Assembly: GCA_030015575.1 (NCBI GenBank)
Contig: JASDDO010000024.1
Span: 221,236,996 to 221,300,995, forward strand
Source of the DNA: Agapanthus africanus
Taxonomy: Eukaryota; Streptophyta; Magnoliopsida; Asparagales; Amaryllidaceae
Direction of reading: 5' to 3'
DNA: 64,000 bases
The first letter of the stretch is position 1. Each line of letters starts with the position of its first letter. Positions 11,474 to 22,745 of this stretch are shown here, one piece after another. A program made the position numbers and the translations under genes. Under the pieces are notes generated by a model. The model did no database searches, was not told the DNA's origin, and was given only the letters and a program-made list of their open reading frames with translations.

Positions 11474-12735
11474 TTAAAAGTATTGACTATATATGTATGG
11501 AGCGTAAAATGTGAAGTAATAATATAACATTACTGATAACCTTTTTCGTTTCGTGGGCGCATTATACATATCTACTTGGATTTCATCGTCGATGTCATTT
11601 CTAACCCACGTAACTTCATGATCGGTCGAAGACAACCCGTCCTTCGAAACAGACGGTCGGAGCACTTTAAGCATTCTCTCTTCTTCGTCCTCATCGCTGT
11701 CCTCGTATTCTGGGACATCGTAGACATCTCTGGGTTTCCATCGGCATACAACACTTCACCCCGGATGCTTCAAACACTGTGAGTAGTATACTTGGAACGC
11801 TTGGTTCGGAAAGATAAATGGATCGTCTTGACCGTAAAATCGAAGTGTGTTCATACTGGTCAATCCATATTCATCTTTCCAAGTCCCAAGACTGCTTCTC
11901 CACCTGTCCGTATCGGTTCGCGGATCATACCAAGTATACTGGAATATATAAAAGGGTTCTGATCGTCCGGGATAGTGGATGCCGAGTATACAATTTAAAT
12001 ACCCATAGTAAATCACACCGTCCGATCCTACCGTCGCAATCCCACTATTCTGAGTGGTTTTAGACGTTTCTATGTCCTTAACTTCGAATTTGTATCCAAG
12101 GACACCAAATCCTTTGTAATATGCAACCTCCATACAAGGAAATTGAGCTAAACATCTTGAATCACTCTCAAATGATGCAGACAAGTTCGGATCGTGGATC
12201 TAACAAAACAAATTTTACGACAAATACATAACGATACAAGTTTAGATTAAAACTGATAGCAATAAAATGTTATTCGAATAACTTACATGATCTGTGACCC
12301 AATCACAAAAATTATCCTGATGGTATTTTTCCAAACGTTCTTCGTTCCAATCAGGATGCCCCTCACGTACCTCGTTAAAATGAATTCTGTTTCGACAAAT
12401 AATTGTGACATTAATATTATATCATTTCATACACACACAAACATAGATATAACAATTAATCCAAAAGAACTAACTCTCTAATTTGTTCAAGACATGCGCA
12501 ATTAAGCAAGATAAACCGGTATATCTTGTTGATAAACATAGTGTCTACCCTCTTATACTCGGCTTTACCATATGGCCCGTCTTGAATTCTTCATGGTCGG
12601 TTAAGCCTTGTCTCAATGTTCTCGTCCAGATAGCGGGAAAAAAATATGGTTGCTTCATCAAGAAGATAACCTTGCATGATAGAACCCTCTGGTCGATTTT
12701 TATTGCGTATATACTTCTTAAGAGTGTAAAGGTAC
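11474..12735 (-). pseudogene. 3' exons of the CACTA TNP2-type transposase, with two stops
   Basis: The reading continues from the large exon at 12823-15113 across an 87-bp intron (12736-12822; donor gtacgtgt, acceptor ag before gtaccttta), in phase. Exon 2 (from 12735) encodes the rest of the DUF4218-like segment (LKKYIRNKNRPEGSIMQGYL) but meets TGA at 12591-12593 (possible CGA to TGA). Exon 3 (about 12288-12390) gives a REGHPDWNEERLEKYHQDNF-type segment and ends at gtaagtta. Exon 4 (from about 12201) is a DUF4216-like domain (GVLGYKFEV, PFIFPNQAFQVYY). It is interrupted by TGA at 11756-11758 where the family has Trp (KHPGW), then continues in the same frame as VCRWKPRDVYDVPEYED and an acidic stretch to 11474. 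The two nonsense codons suggest the transposase is dead. Confidence 0.75.
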
Positions 12736-12822
12736 CTAATGAGAATATGTTGAATAAATAAATACGGGCATACAGGACAACAATAAATTTATAAATTGCG
12801 CGAAACGAAAAATTACACGTAC

Positions 12823-15113
12823 CTCTCGACGGGATACATCCATCGATATTGTATCGGTCCGGCTAACTTCGCCTCAGTTGCAAGATGAACCGTCAAGTGT
12901 ATTATGATATCGAAGAATGACGGTGGAAAAATATGCTCAAACTTGCAAAGTATCAACGCAATAGAATTTTCTAGTTTATCCAGCGTCGCAACCTCCAGTG
13001 TTTTAGCACACAACTCCCTGAAAAAACAACATAGGTCGTTGATTACTAGACCAACCGAGTCGGGGAGAGAAGTTCTGAGGGCTAATGAAAGAAGGTGCTC
13101 CACGATAACATGGTGATCATGACTTTTCAGCCCATCGATCTTGCCCTTCACAAATTTTATTTTCTTGCTGAATGATCCTGAGAAACCTGTGGGGACTTTC
13201 AAATCATGCAACACCTGCAGGAATCTTTTCTTCTCCGGTTGTGACATATGATAAGCGGCATTGGGAAGTACAAACTTGTCCGGTTTACCCGCTACCGGTC
13301 TAGGGTGCAATTCACTTCTTATTCCCCACTCTTGTAGATCCATCCGAGCATTCATGTTGTCTTTCGATTTCCCGTCTTTACAATGAAGCAAGTTAAGTAT
13401 GTGCTCTGATACTCCCTTCTCTATATGCATGACGTCCAGACAATGACGCACTGAATTTGTAGACCAGTACAGAAGCTCGAAGAAAATACTTAACTTGTTC
13501 CAATATTGTGGTTTGACCTGTTTCGTCGGATCCATCCCGAAGGTCACGTTATTGTAACCATCCCATTTAGCAGTCACGTCCTCTCCGGACAATGGGGATG
13601 GAGGTCCAAGAAGCTCCTGATGACCATCAAAGTGAACCGTATCTAACCTATAGGGGTGGTCTGGAGGCAGGAAACGTCGATGGCCGCAATAACAAACCTT
13701 CCTGCTAAAATTCAAGAATTTTGATGTTGTGTGTTCATGGCAATGAGGACATGCTTTGTGACCATGTACGGACCAACCTGATAGCATTCCATACACAGGA
13801 AAGTCATTAATTGTCCACATTAAAACCGCACGCAGTATGAAGGTTGTATTTGTGTTTGAATCATATGTCTCTACACCATCAATGAACAAAGATTTCAACT
13901 CCTCGATCAGAGGTCGGAGATAGACGTCGATATTGTTCCCCGGTGAGTTTGGTCCGTTGATAAGAAGATGCATCATAAAGTATGATTGGTCCATAGCCAA
14001 CCAAGGCGACAGATTATAAATTATCATTACAACGGGCCATGTTCTGTGACTTCCAGCCATATAGTTGAATGGGCAGAAGCCATCAGTAGCCAGTCCGAGC
14101 CGGACATTGTGAGGATCGCTACTGAATATTGCGTGCCTCCTATCGAAATCCTTCCATGCCGGTGAATCTCTTGGATGGCTCATTTTTCCATTTTCGCTTG
14201 GAGGAGCACGGTGATGCCAAATCATTGCCTCGGCTGTTTTCTTGTATCTGAATAGCCTCTGTAGCCTCTGTGTTATGGGAAAGTATCGTGCTATCTTCAC
14301 AGGTATATCAGGCTTCTTATCAGAATCTTTCGGCTTATACCTGGCCTCTCCGCATGTTGGACACTCTTTCAAATCTGAATTCTCTTTCCGGTACAACACG
14401 CAATTTTTAGGACATGCTTGAATCTTCTCGCACTTTAGACCCAAATCAGACATCATCTTCTGGGCTTCGTACCAGCTGTCGGGCACATTATTTCCGGGAG
14501 GCATAGAATTTTTCAAGAACGAAAGAAGCATTGTGAATGACTTGTTGCTCCATCCATTTAGGCACTTAATCTGGAAAAGTTGGACGAACCATGAGAGGGT
14601 GGAATACTTCGCATTCTCATAAATTGGTTTCCTAGCATCATTCATGAAATTTTCATATTTATCCGCATGCGGTCCTTGACTGGAAGGAATGTCATCTTCG
14701 GTACGAATAGATTCACCTAGGGCAGCCTCTACCATATCCTCCATTTCTTCTGATGGAAATAAATTTCCGTCTCCTGCCGCATTACCGAATTCTTCTTCTT
14801 CTCCTACCACATTATCGTGTTCTCCTTCTTCTTCTGCCGCAGTACTGCATTCTTCTCCTTCCCCGTGATATTTCCAAGTTGTATAAAGTCTAGTAAACCC
14901 ATGTTTTACAATATGAAGCTCTGCCAATTCTACCTTCTGCCAGTACTTATTGCCACATCTATCGCACGGACAGAGAATCTTCTCTATTATGATCTTATTA
15001 TGTGCGCGTGCAAATTCAAGGAAAGCAGCAACTCCTGCGACAACCTTAGGTTGCATACGTTGTTTCCAATCTACATACATCCAGTCCTTAACTCTGACGT
15101 ACTCATGGACCAT
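12823..15113 (-). CDS. CACTA TNP2-type transposase (TNPD/Transposase_21), main exon
   Basis: A single open exon of about 763 codons, ending at a GT donor inside PVER. It would encode the enzyme that cuts and joins CACTA ends in the nucleus. Residues 10-86 are the transposase-associated domain (WMYVDWK, GVAAFLEFA, CPCDRCGNKYW, HIVKHGF). From about 160 comes the Transposase_21/TNP2 domain: KYSTLSWFVQLFQIKCLNGW, LKECPTCGEARYKP, LGLATDGFCPFNYM, TINDFPVYGMLSGW, ACPHCHEH, LDVMHIEKGV. The last 150 residues are DUF4218-like (PPSFFDIIIHLTVHLATEAK). The acidic residues in ATDG, INDF and DVMHIEK are candidates for the DDE-type centre. Start chosen: MVHEYVRVKDW, directly ahead of the conserved domain. 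Upstream lie the 593-bp tandem repeats. Downstream exons carry stops. Confidence 0.95.
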
Positions 15114-15247
15114 GTTAGACTGTATAACATATAAATTATAGGTTATGCTGACTATATTGAGAAATATAAGAACGGGATATTTACTGACAAAGGAGAAAAT
15201 CCGTGTATATGCTTTGTGTGTGCGTTTGTCGTTGAAAAGAATAAATT

Positions 15248-17190
15248 ATCGCACGTATGTTAACCGATAGACGGGGACTAAGTGGCGCTTTTAGTTTCAT
15301 ATATGAGTATCGATGAGAATATGAAGGTTTCATATTATCATCGAGTATCGGTTTTAACTTGAACATCTTGAATCGCTCTCTAATTATGCGTTTGTTGTGT
15401 ATTATTGTTGTATGTGTGTGTTCTGGCTGTCGGGGGTAGGCTTATATCCCATTAAGAATGTATAGAGCGAACGTCCATCACTTGTGCTTTCAACCGTTTC
15501 GAGTAAATTTCGGCAGCACCTCCCCGCTGTTCTCCGAGTACACTGTAATAGAATAGATAATCATTTCAAAGCTGTGAAACAACGTTGAAATGAACATCTA
15601 ATCTATCTTTGTACACGGAGAACCAGCGGAAAGGTACCGACGAAATATCTCGAAACGGATGAAAACACAAGTGAATGAAGGCGTTTGCTTTATACATTCT
15701 TAACTTGTCCACACGGGACAAATCTATGGGTTACCATACGATTGAATTTTCTTATCGCGTAGACTATACGACGGTTGTTAGTATCGAGCTATACTGTCCG
15801 ATATTTAACAACCTTCGTATAGTTCTAGGTCACGACGAGCATCGCACGTATGTTAACCGATAGACGGGGACTAAGTGGCGCTTTTAGTTTCATATATGAG
15901 TATCGATGAGAATATGAAGGTTTCATATTATCATCGAGTATCGGTTTTAACTTGAACATCTCGAGTCGCTCTCTAATTATGCGTTTGTTGTGTATTCTTA
16001 TTGTATGTGTGTGTTCCGGTTGTCGGGGGTAGGCTTCTATCCCATTAAGAATGTATAGAGCGAACGCCCATCACTTGTGCTTTCAACCGTTTCGAGTAAA
16101 TTTCGGCAGCACCTCCCCGCTGTTCTCCGAGTACACTGTAATAGAATAGATAATTACTTCAAAGCTGTGAAACAACGTTGAAATGAATATCTAATCTATC
16201 TTTGTATACGGAGAACCAGCGGAAAGGTACCGACGAAATATCTCGAAACGGATGAAAATACAAGTGAATGAAGGCGTTTGCTTTATACATTCTTAATTTG
16301 TCCACACGGGACAAATCTATGGGTTACCATACGATTGAATTTTCTTATCGCGTAGACTATACGACGGTTGTTAGTATCGAGCTATACTGTCCGATATTTA
16401 ACAACCTTCGTATAGTTCTAGGTCACGACGAGCATCGTACGTATGCTAACCGATAGACGGGGACTAAGTGGCGCTTTTAGTTTCATATATGAGTATTGAT
16501 GAGAATATGAAGGTTTCATATTATCATCGAGTATCGGTTTTAACTTGAACATCTCGAATCACTCTCTAATTATGCGTTTGTTGTGTATTCTTGTTGTATG
16601 TGTGTGTTCCGGCTGTCGGGGGTAGGCTTCTATCCCATTAAGAATGTATAGAGCGAACGCCCATCACTTGTGCTTTCAACCGTTTCGAGTAAATTTCGGC
16701 AGCACCTCCCCGCTGTTCTCCGAGTACACTGTAATAGAATAGATAATCATTTCAAAGCTGTGAAACAACGTTGAAATGAACATCTAATCTATCTTTGTAC
16801 ACGGAGAACCAGCGGAAAGGTACCGACGAAATATCTCGAAACGGATGAAAACACAAGTGAATGAAGGCGTTTGCTTTATACATTCTTAACTTGTCCACAC
16901 GGGACAAATCTATGGGTTACCATACGATTGAATTTTCTTATCGCGTAGACTATACGACGGTTGTTAGTATCGAGCTATACCGTCTGATATTTAACAACCT
17001 TCGTATAGTTCTATGTCACGACGAGCATCGCACGCATGTTAACCGATAGACGGGGACTAAGTGGCGCTTTTAGTTTCATATATGAGTATCGATGGGAATA
17101 TGAATGTTTCATATTATCATCGAGTATTATATATTGGTTTTAACCTGAACAGCTCGAATCGCTCTCTAATTGTGCGTTTGTTGTGCATTC
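15248..17190. repeat. 593-bp tandem repeats, about 3.3 copies, each with three hairpins
   Basis: Copies begin at about 15248, 15841, 16434 and 17027 (partial), each with atcgcacgtatgttaaccgatag or a one-base variant. They are almost identical. Each unit holds a long inverted repeat (first copy: arms about 15453-15547 and 15610-15703) and two shorter ones (around cgatgagaatatgaa/ttcatattatcatcg, and ctatacgacggttgtta/ttaacaaccttcgtatag). A 62-codon open frame recurs in each unit but lies inside the hairpins and is not convincing as a gene. The array lies between the transposase start (15113) and the right terminus of the CACTA element. Confidence 0.9.
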
Positions 17191-18067
17191 GTGTTGTATG
17201 TGTAACATGATTTTAAACCATTGAGATCAAGATTTAAGAAATTTTATAAGTGGCCGTTAACATGATAACAATCATCTCTTCTTATCGGTCCATATCTGAA
17301 TTCTAAAGGGCAGTATATTTGCTATTAAAAGATCATGTTCAACTCTAAAGCAAGGGAAAAACACAGGAATATAGATCTATTAAAGTCAAGCCATAAAGCT
17401 AATCATATATTTACAACATTGCAAATACATTAACGCAAAACATAGTTATGATGCTTCAAAAGAATCAATTATCAAGGATGAAGAGAGCTTGCGATAAAGC
17501 AATCAAATTTAGCTTTTGCATTAAAATGGTTTATGATAAAACTTTTGAGATCCTTCAAGAAAGTTATGGCACTGTGAGGTTCCACAACCTATCATAACCA
17601 ATCGTAAATTTTCATGGTTCTTTACTGGTATAAGACTTGTACTTCTATGAGGCGGAGTAAATAAATTTGTCGAGAGCTCGTGATGCATGTGTAATGATAG
17701 AATCCAACAAAAAATATTCTCATGTACTAATAATAGCATCCCAATTGCAACTTTTTTATTCAATAAGATAACACATTTGCAAGAGTGTATCATTTACATT
17801 ATGTTTTACTCCCTCCAGGGCCACCAAAATATACGGTATCTATAGGATGGCTATTGTCAATGGAGTAACAGTCGGGTCTAACTTGGCCAATTTGAAAATC
17901 ATTATCTCGTTGTTTATATAGATTACCGCTATTGTTTGTAAATCGTATATTGCTTATATATGCTAAGCCTCCCGCTGCAAAACGGCCGCTCTCCATTGGC
18001 GCACTCAGTTCACCATTGTTAAAGCTCACTACTCCAATATTGATACGGGTTAATCTCTTGAAGAGAG
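17191..18067. other. CACTA upstream segment with an unidentified open frame
   Basis: No transposon gene here. A minus-strand frame at 17799-18029 reads GELSAPMESGRFAAGGLAYISNIRF and so on. Its composition is unlike the surrounding AT-rich DNA and it might be a captured host-gene fragment, but I do not recognise the protein and it lacks clear exon borders. Confidence 0.3.
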
Positions 18068-18345
18068 TTTTTGGCCAATATCCCTAACCCTAACCGAACC
18101 CAACCCCAGCCCCAGCCCCAACCCCAGCCCCAGCCCAACCGAGCCCTAGCCCCAGCCCAGCCCCAGCCCCAACCCCAGCCCCAACCAAACCCTAGCCCCA
18201 GCCCCAGCCTAGCCCCCAGCCCCAGCCCAGCCCCAGCCCCAATCCCAACCAAACCCTAGCCCCAGCCCCAGCCTAGCCCCAGCCCCAGCCTAGGCCCAGC
18301 CCCAACCGAACCCCACAACCTAACCCTAACCCTAACCGAACCCGA
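18068..18345 (-). repeat. C-rich/G-rich low-complexity tract (G4-prone on the minus strand)
   Basis: Irregular repeats of ccccagccccaacc and ccctaacc run over about 270 bases. The minus strand contains many runs of four G separated by ct or tt (ggggctggggctgggg), which can form G-quadruplexes. The tract lies between the CACTA right end and the transposase genes, where the promoter and leader are expected. Confidence 0.7.
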
Positions 18346-18687
18346 CCGATGCCGACGCCGACGCCGATGACCTCACCCCTACCCGAACCTGGCCTGAACC
18401 CTAGACTACGTCAAAATTAAAAATTATTTAAGAATTACTTACAAGCGTGCGCGCGGTGGAGGAGACGGTAGAAATTGGTGGTCGCCGACGATCGTCGAAG
18501 GTGGCGACGAGGCGCGGGAAGTCGACGAAGGTGTGGGAAGACCGACGAAGATGGCGCAGGCTCGCGAGCGCGGTGGCGACGGAAGGCGGGAACAGGCGAC
18601 GAGATCGCGGGAGGTCGAGAGAGAAATTTGGGAACGAGATGAATATAATTTTTCTGTGCTTTTTTTATTATTAATAACCTATGTAGA
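18346..18687. other. GC-rich CACTA leader segment
   Basis: GC-rich sequence (ggtggaggagacgg, ggtggcgacgaggcgcggg) just inside the right subterminal repeats, the expected 5' leader of the minus-strand CACTA transcripts. Open frames here are Arg-rich and look compositional. Confidence 0.4.
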
Positions 18688-18867
18688 TGCCCCTACGGAC
18701 ATAACCGTAGGTATCCGGCTTGCGGCTCCGTAGGGCCAAAAGGAAAATTAGAACGTGAAGCACCGTAGGGACAACAATATGGCCCTACGGATAAATCCGT
18801 AGGGACAAGAAATATTTGCCTCTACGGATTTCTTGGTCCGTAGGGGCAACCCCATATTGTAGTAGTG
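18688..18867. repeat. CACTA right subterminal and terminal repeats
   Basis: Several copies of cccctacgg/ccgtagggg, some paired across taaat or ataac, then the terminus attgtagtagtg, the inverted complement of the left cactactacaa. Confidence 0.85.
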
Positions 18868-19508
18868 CTTCGCTATACGTAGCATGAACTCTTTAAACCT
18901 TGTGCTTTGGCTACTTGGCTTCACGAAACTTAAATGTGCAATTTTGGAAGCTCTCATCCGTATCCTCCAACTTTCATTAGATTTGTCGTTTAAGCTTATT
19001 TTCTACCATTCTCCTTTATAGAGCTTTATCTTGAGATATCCGATATCCTGAAATGCAATCTCAAAGACCAAGCTTATCATATACAGTGTTATGGAATAAA
19101 CAAGATATAAAGACATGTATATGAACATTCATTGTTTCGATATCACAGCTATGAATATTATATCAATATCAAGATATAAATCAAAAGCAAAGCATGAGAT
19201 ATTGATATACTATACATATATACATGCTATATAAAAACCAAGATATAGAACACATGTATATACATATTCATATTGCGAATCATCAAAGCAATAATGCGAG
19301 TAATATATCGATATCAAAGAATATAACACAAGTAAAGTATATGGATATTGATATATTACTCGATATACACAAGATATAGGATATGTAAGCTAAATATCAA
19401 GTGTATACAAGTTTAATGTCGATAGAAAATGCAAGATAAGCATGTGACACTAAACACCTATTCATGTTTTGAATCACATCATCAAAACCATAAAATCATA
19501 AGTTATCA
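18868..19508 (-). repeat. SIRE-like 3' LTR, part 2 (LTR 5' end side)
   Basis: Continues the LTR after the CACTA insert and matches about 29199-29831 (tcgctatacgtagcatgaactcttta; the atatatacatg/gatatcgat-rich block; catcatcaaaaccataa). It ends ...gttatca at 19508, complement of the LTR start TGATAAC. Confidence 0.85.
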
Positions 19509-20092
19509 ATCTCCCACGTTTTGATGATATCAAAACATGAATAGGAAATAATATATCGATATCAATCATAACTAAATATATGATACGATATACTATCACA
19601 ACTTTATTACTCTCCCCTTTTTTGACATAATCAAAAAGGGTGTTTAAGAAGTTTATAACGTTTGACCTATTCCCCCTAAATATATGCGTACACCTAGAGC
19701 GAATCAAACGTTTGAATCACTTTCCCTAAATGTATGCATAGAAAACTAATAGGACACGGATATGAATTCAAGTAAAAATGCAAAATTTTGAAAATGAATC
19801 TCATAATCAAAAGCATGTATATAGGATATGCAAAAAACGAAGCAAGTTTACATGCACAAGACCACATCAAAATGTAAAAGCAAGTTCTAATGCATATGGA
19901 GGCAAGCATGAGTTATCAAAGACGTGCAAAGATAAGTGTATACTCATACAAGATGTGTGCGCGCAACAAATATGATATGCAATTCTAAGCAAGCACATAA
20001 GATATAGGGAAATAATCGAGAAAATATAAATTTTACCTCAATAGCTCACTATATACTTACCCCAAACGCTTGATTCTCCCAAGAATGAGAAG
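19509..20092 (-). other. SIRE-like internal 3' region with polypurine tract
   Basis: Adjacent to the LTR, the minus strand reads cgtgggagat (19509-19518), the polypurine tract for plus-strand DNA priming. Farther in are tccccttttttgacataatcaaaaaggg (about 19614-19640) and ccccctaaatatatgc motifs, typical of the non-coding region between pol and the 3' LTR of SIRE-type elements. No open frame is recognised. Confidence 0.6.
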
Positions 20093-20627
20093 TGTAAAAC
20101 CCTAGTACATTTATACTATATTTATATTTATTGAGTATTTCAAATCTTGCTACAAATTCTTGATTATTATTGTTTTTGGGTTGCGGATAATGCATTTAGC
20201 AACTGTGATTAGTATCCGACCCGATCCGCATGTTTGAAACCCACCATGGTTCAAGATTACATCAAATATTTGCTAGTACAGAGTATCTGTGCAGATCTAG
20301 ATAGTATACATGCATAATATATTTTAGTATCCGCATATCTTTTAATAATACAAAATAAAACCAGATAATATATTTTTATATCTAACCTAATGTCATCACA
20401 CCCCATATCATATGGTTGTATCCATACATCATGTTCATGTCCTACTTCTTCAAATAGACTCGTTTGGGTCGCTACGTATATTTACGTAGATCCGTACTTG
20501 GGGGTATGCATTTTTATTAACAGGATACCGCATCATGGTTTAAACTTTTATGTATATTCTCCATATTTAAAAACTAGATTTTTAGAAGGGACCCGAGTAA
20601 TATTCGGAATAATCTGATATTAGCTGT

Positions 20628-22495
20628 TGATCAGTCGAAAATAATGCATTTTTAACACGTCAATTTCCCTACCATTTGCATTCATCTAAAGATATTTAGG
20701 TTGAGTATAGCACATATTAGAAAAACATCCGAAAAATACCAAATAACTTGTGTTATACTTTAAAACCGACATTTTGAGGGAAATTGAGTGTTTATCATTG
20801 TATCGCATACTCTTTGTGTAGCGCAACACTTGTCTCGAGAATCTGTGCAGGAAATTCCAGGTAAAGAGCCGACATTGCTAAAAATGCTGATAAAAATGCG
20901 CCAAGTCCAAGACTTGAGATCTGGCAGTGAACTAGAGGGAATTATAAGATTCTAGATATCAGAATAATACCATGAAATCAACACAAGAGTTACCAGGAAT
21001 TTTGGAGCACAGATACCACTAATAGGTCGCGGATCCGCGGCCAGAGCAGCCTTCCCGCGGCGGATCCGCGGCCACATAGGGATGACGTCAGCAGAGCTTC
21101 ATGTCAGGTTTCTTCTTTCAGGGCCCACACTTCTTTTAGCCAATGCAAATTCCATAGATCTCCAGAAGCTTCTATCCGAACAACAAAGCCTTTTGTACAA
21201 GCTAAACATCTTCAAGCTTCCAAAGTAAGCCACATAACTACCTAAACCTAGAAGCTTCTTCCTAACCTCCAAGCTTCTAAAAGAAGCTAGCTAACTAACT
21301 AACTCTAGAAGCTTCTACCTAACTACCAAGTTTGCAAGTGAAGCTAACCCTAACCTAGCTTCTAAAGGAAGCCAAAGCTATTGAAGGCTATATAAGGAGA
21401 CCTAAAGCTTTTACTCAATGGTTGTTGATTGTTGATCAATTTCCACCCACAAGTTGAGTGACACAACTTGTGCATTCAAACCTTAACCCTAATCCAAATC
21501 TAAATCCAAAGCCAAAATCAAGATCACCGAGTACCAAATCAAGCGAGAAATCAACAATCCTTTTTGGAGCGAAGCCGATCTTCATCCGAGCAAGTGGTCC
21601 AAGACGATCCGCGACTCACGAAGATGATGCGACGCTCAATTCGGCAATCTAGTTCTCCCCTCAATTTCTTGTAGTCTTTGAGCCAAGTGTAACGAATTGT
21701 TGAATAATAAAAGGTGGAGATCTTTAACCTTGCTTTCTTTACATTCTTGCATTTGTGATGAGATCTCAATTCTTGATTGTGTTTCTTGTTATGATGCTTG
21801 AGTAAAAACTCCGCTCGTGGAGGAATCGAGAGAATCAATAGATGATGATGATTAGATCTTGAAACGATTCTTAATTCCTATAAGTTTTGTAAACTCTTGT
21901 AAATTGAATCATCGACAATCTAGTTTCGAGCGATACTTTCTTGAATGTTTTCGCTCTTAATTAGAGATCGACGATTGGTGATTCAATTTACTAGAGGCTA
22001 GAATGTGAATGAAAATCAACGAAAGGACAAGGGATAGATGATGAAACCCTAGTTTCCGCAAGAGATCCCTAATTCTCGTTGATCATCATCGATCTAGTAT
22101 CAAATCATTAATGGATAAGAAAACGTAATCACAAGTTTTCATCACTTCTATAGATTCGATCGATTCCTACGAGTCTCATTTCGATTCTTGATTACTAATT
22201 CGATTGGATATCATCAATTCTTGATTCTTGATTTTGAGTTTTCTTGATATTAGGTTTAGATCTAGATAATTCTTGAAATTCACTTTTAAATCATGAATCG
22301 AATTCTCTTTTCTTTTCTCTTTTAATTTTCAATTCATTTAAATCAAATACGATCAAATCACACTTTCCCTGAGGATGATCCGCACTCGCTAACGAACCTA
22401 TATCGACACCGTTATTGATTGCGGTTAATAAAAATTCTTTGATTGTGATCTTTATACAATTTCAAAACACAACACACGAAGAATCATATCAATCA
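20628..22495 (+). mobile_element. Athila/Tat-like solo LTR, 1.87 kb
   Basis: Starts TGATCAGTCGAAAATAATG and ends CATATCAATCA, with a perfect 5-bp TSD gctgt (20623-20627 and 22496-22500). It carries one TATA box (21388-21397) and a likely polyadenylation region (aataataaaagg, about 21703). The 3' part (gatgatccgcactcgct, cgacaccgttattgattgcgg) resembles the end of Athila/Tat LTRs. No internal coding region exists, so it is a solo LTR. It lies inside the chromovirus-type solo LTR. Confidence 0.75.
21083..21397 (+). promoter_or_regulatory. LTR promoter with TGACGTCA, heat-shock-element-like boxes and TATA
   Basis: TGACGTCA at 21083-21090 (perfect bZIP/CRE palindrome), a gccaatgc box at about 21138, and GAAGCTTC at 21165-21172, 21251-21258 and 21308-21315 (GAAnnTTC, the core spacing of heat-shock elements). 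Further ttc/gaa blocks lie between, then ctatataagg at 21388-21397. Heat or stress control is inference by analogy with the ONSEN LTR. Confidence 0.5.
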
Positions 22496-22549
22496 GCTGT
22501 AAAATCCTATAATATATATTATAATATTTCTATATAACTAAAGTGTTAA

Positions 22550-22745
22550 ACAAATATATATATATATAATATTACTAATAATTAATATCTCTCTCTCTCT
22601 CTTCTCTCCTCTGTCTCTCTCTCACCTCTCTCTCTAATAATATATATATATATATATAATATTACTAATAATTAATATATCTCTCTCTCTTCTCTCCTCT
22701 GTCTCTCTCTCACCTCTCTCTCTAATAATATATATATATATATTA
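22550..22745. repeat. Tandem duplication of a TA/CT microsatellite block
   Basis: A block of about 95 bp (tatata..., taatattactaataattaatat, ctctct..., cctctgtctctctctcacc) occurs twice in succession within the chromovirus-type LTR. Confidence 0.8.

Larger units (their letters stand above)
7787..18867 (-). mobile_element. CACTA (En/Spm) DNA transposon, 11.1 kb
   Basis: The left end reads CACTACTACAAATAAGGGTTGCC and the right end reads ggcaaccccatattgtAGTAGTG, so the termini are inverted repeats beginning CACTA. The TSD is 3 bp, ctt, at 7784-7786 and 18868-18870. The second copy of the host LTR has the unoccupied site (cttcttcgctatacg, about 29195-29209), an internal empty-site control. Both ends carry arrays of the subterminal palindrome cccctacggatatatccgtagggg. 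Two genes are transcribed from the right end leftward (minus): a TNP2-type transposase and a second En/Spm gene. Stops in the transposase suggest it is no longer autonomous. Confidence 0.95.

Noticed and set aside
15675..17049. Three copies of a 62-codon open frame as a conserved small protein
   Set aside because: They recur only because the 593-bp DNA unit is repeated; the frame overlaps hairpin arms and shows no protein-like conservation beyond DNA identity.
15248..17190. CRISPR-like array
   Set aside because: Unit length of 593 bp, eukaryotic transposon context and no spacer structure.
18080..18340. Telomere-like ccctaaccctaacc repeats
   Set aside because: Only two or three perfect units at each edge of a C-rich low-complexity tract inside a CACTA element; not a telomere or telomere-fusion site.
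21458..21838. Possible host gene downstream of the TATA box at 21388
   Set aside because: The sequence is the transcribed part of an Athila-like LTR bounded by a TSD; no protein is recognisable.
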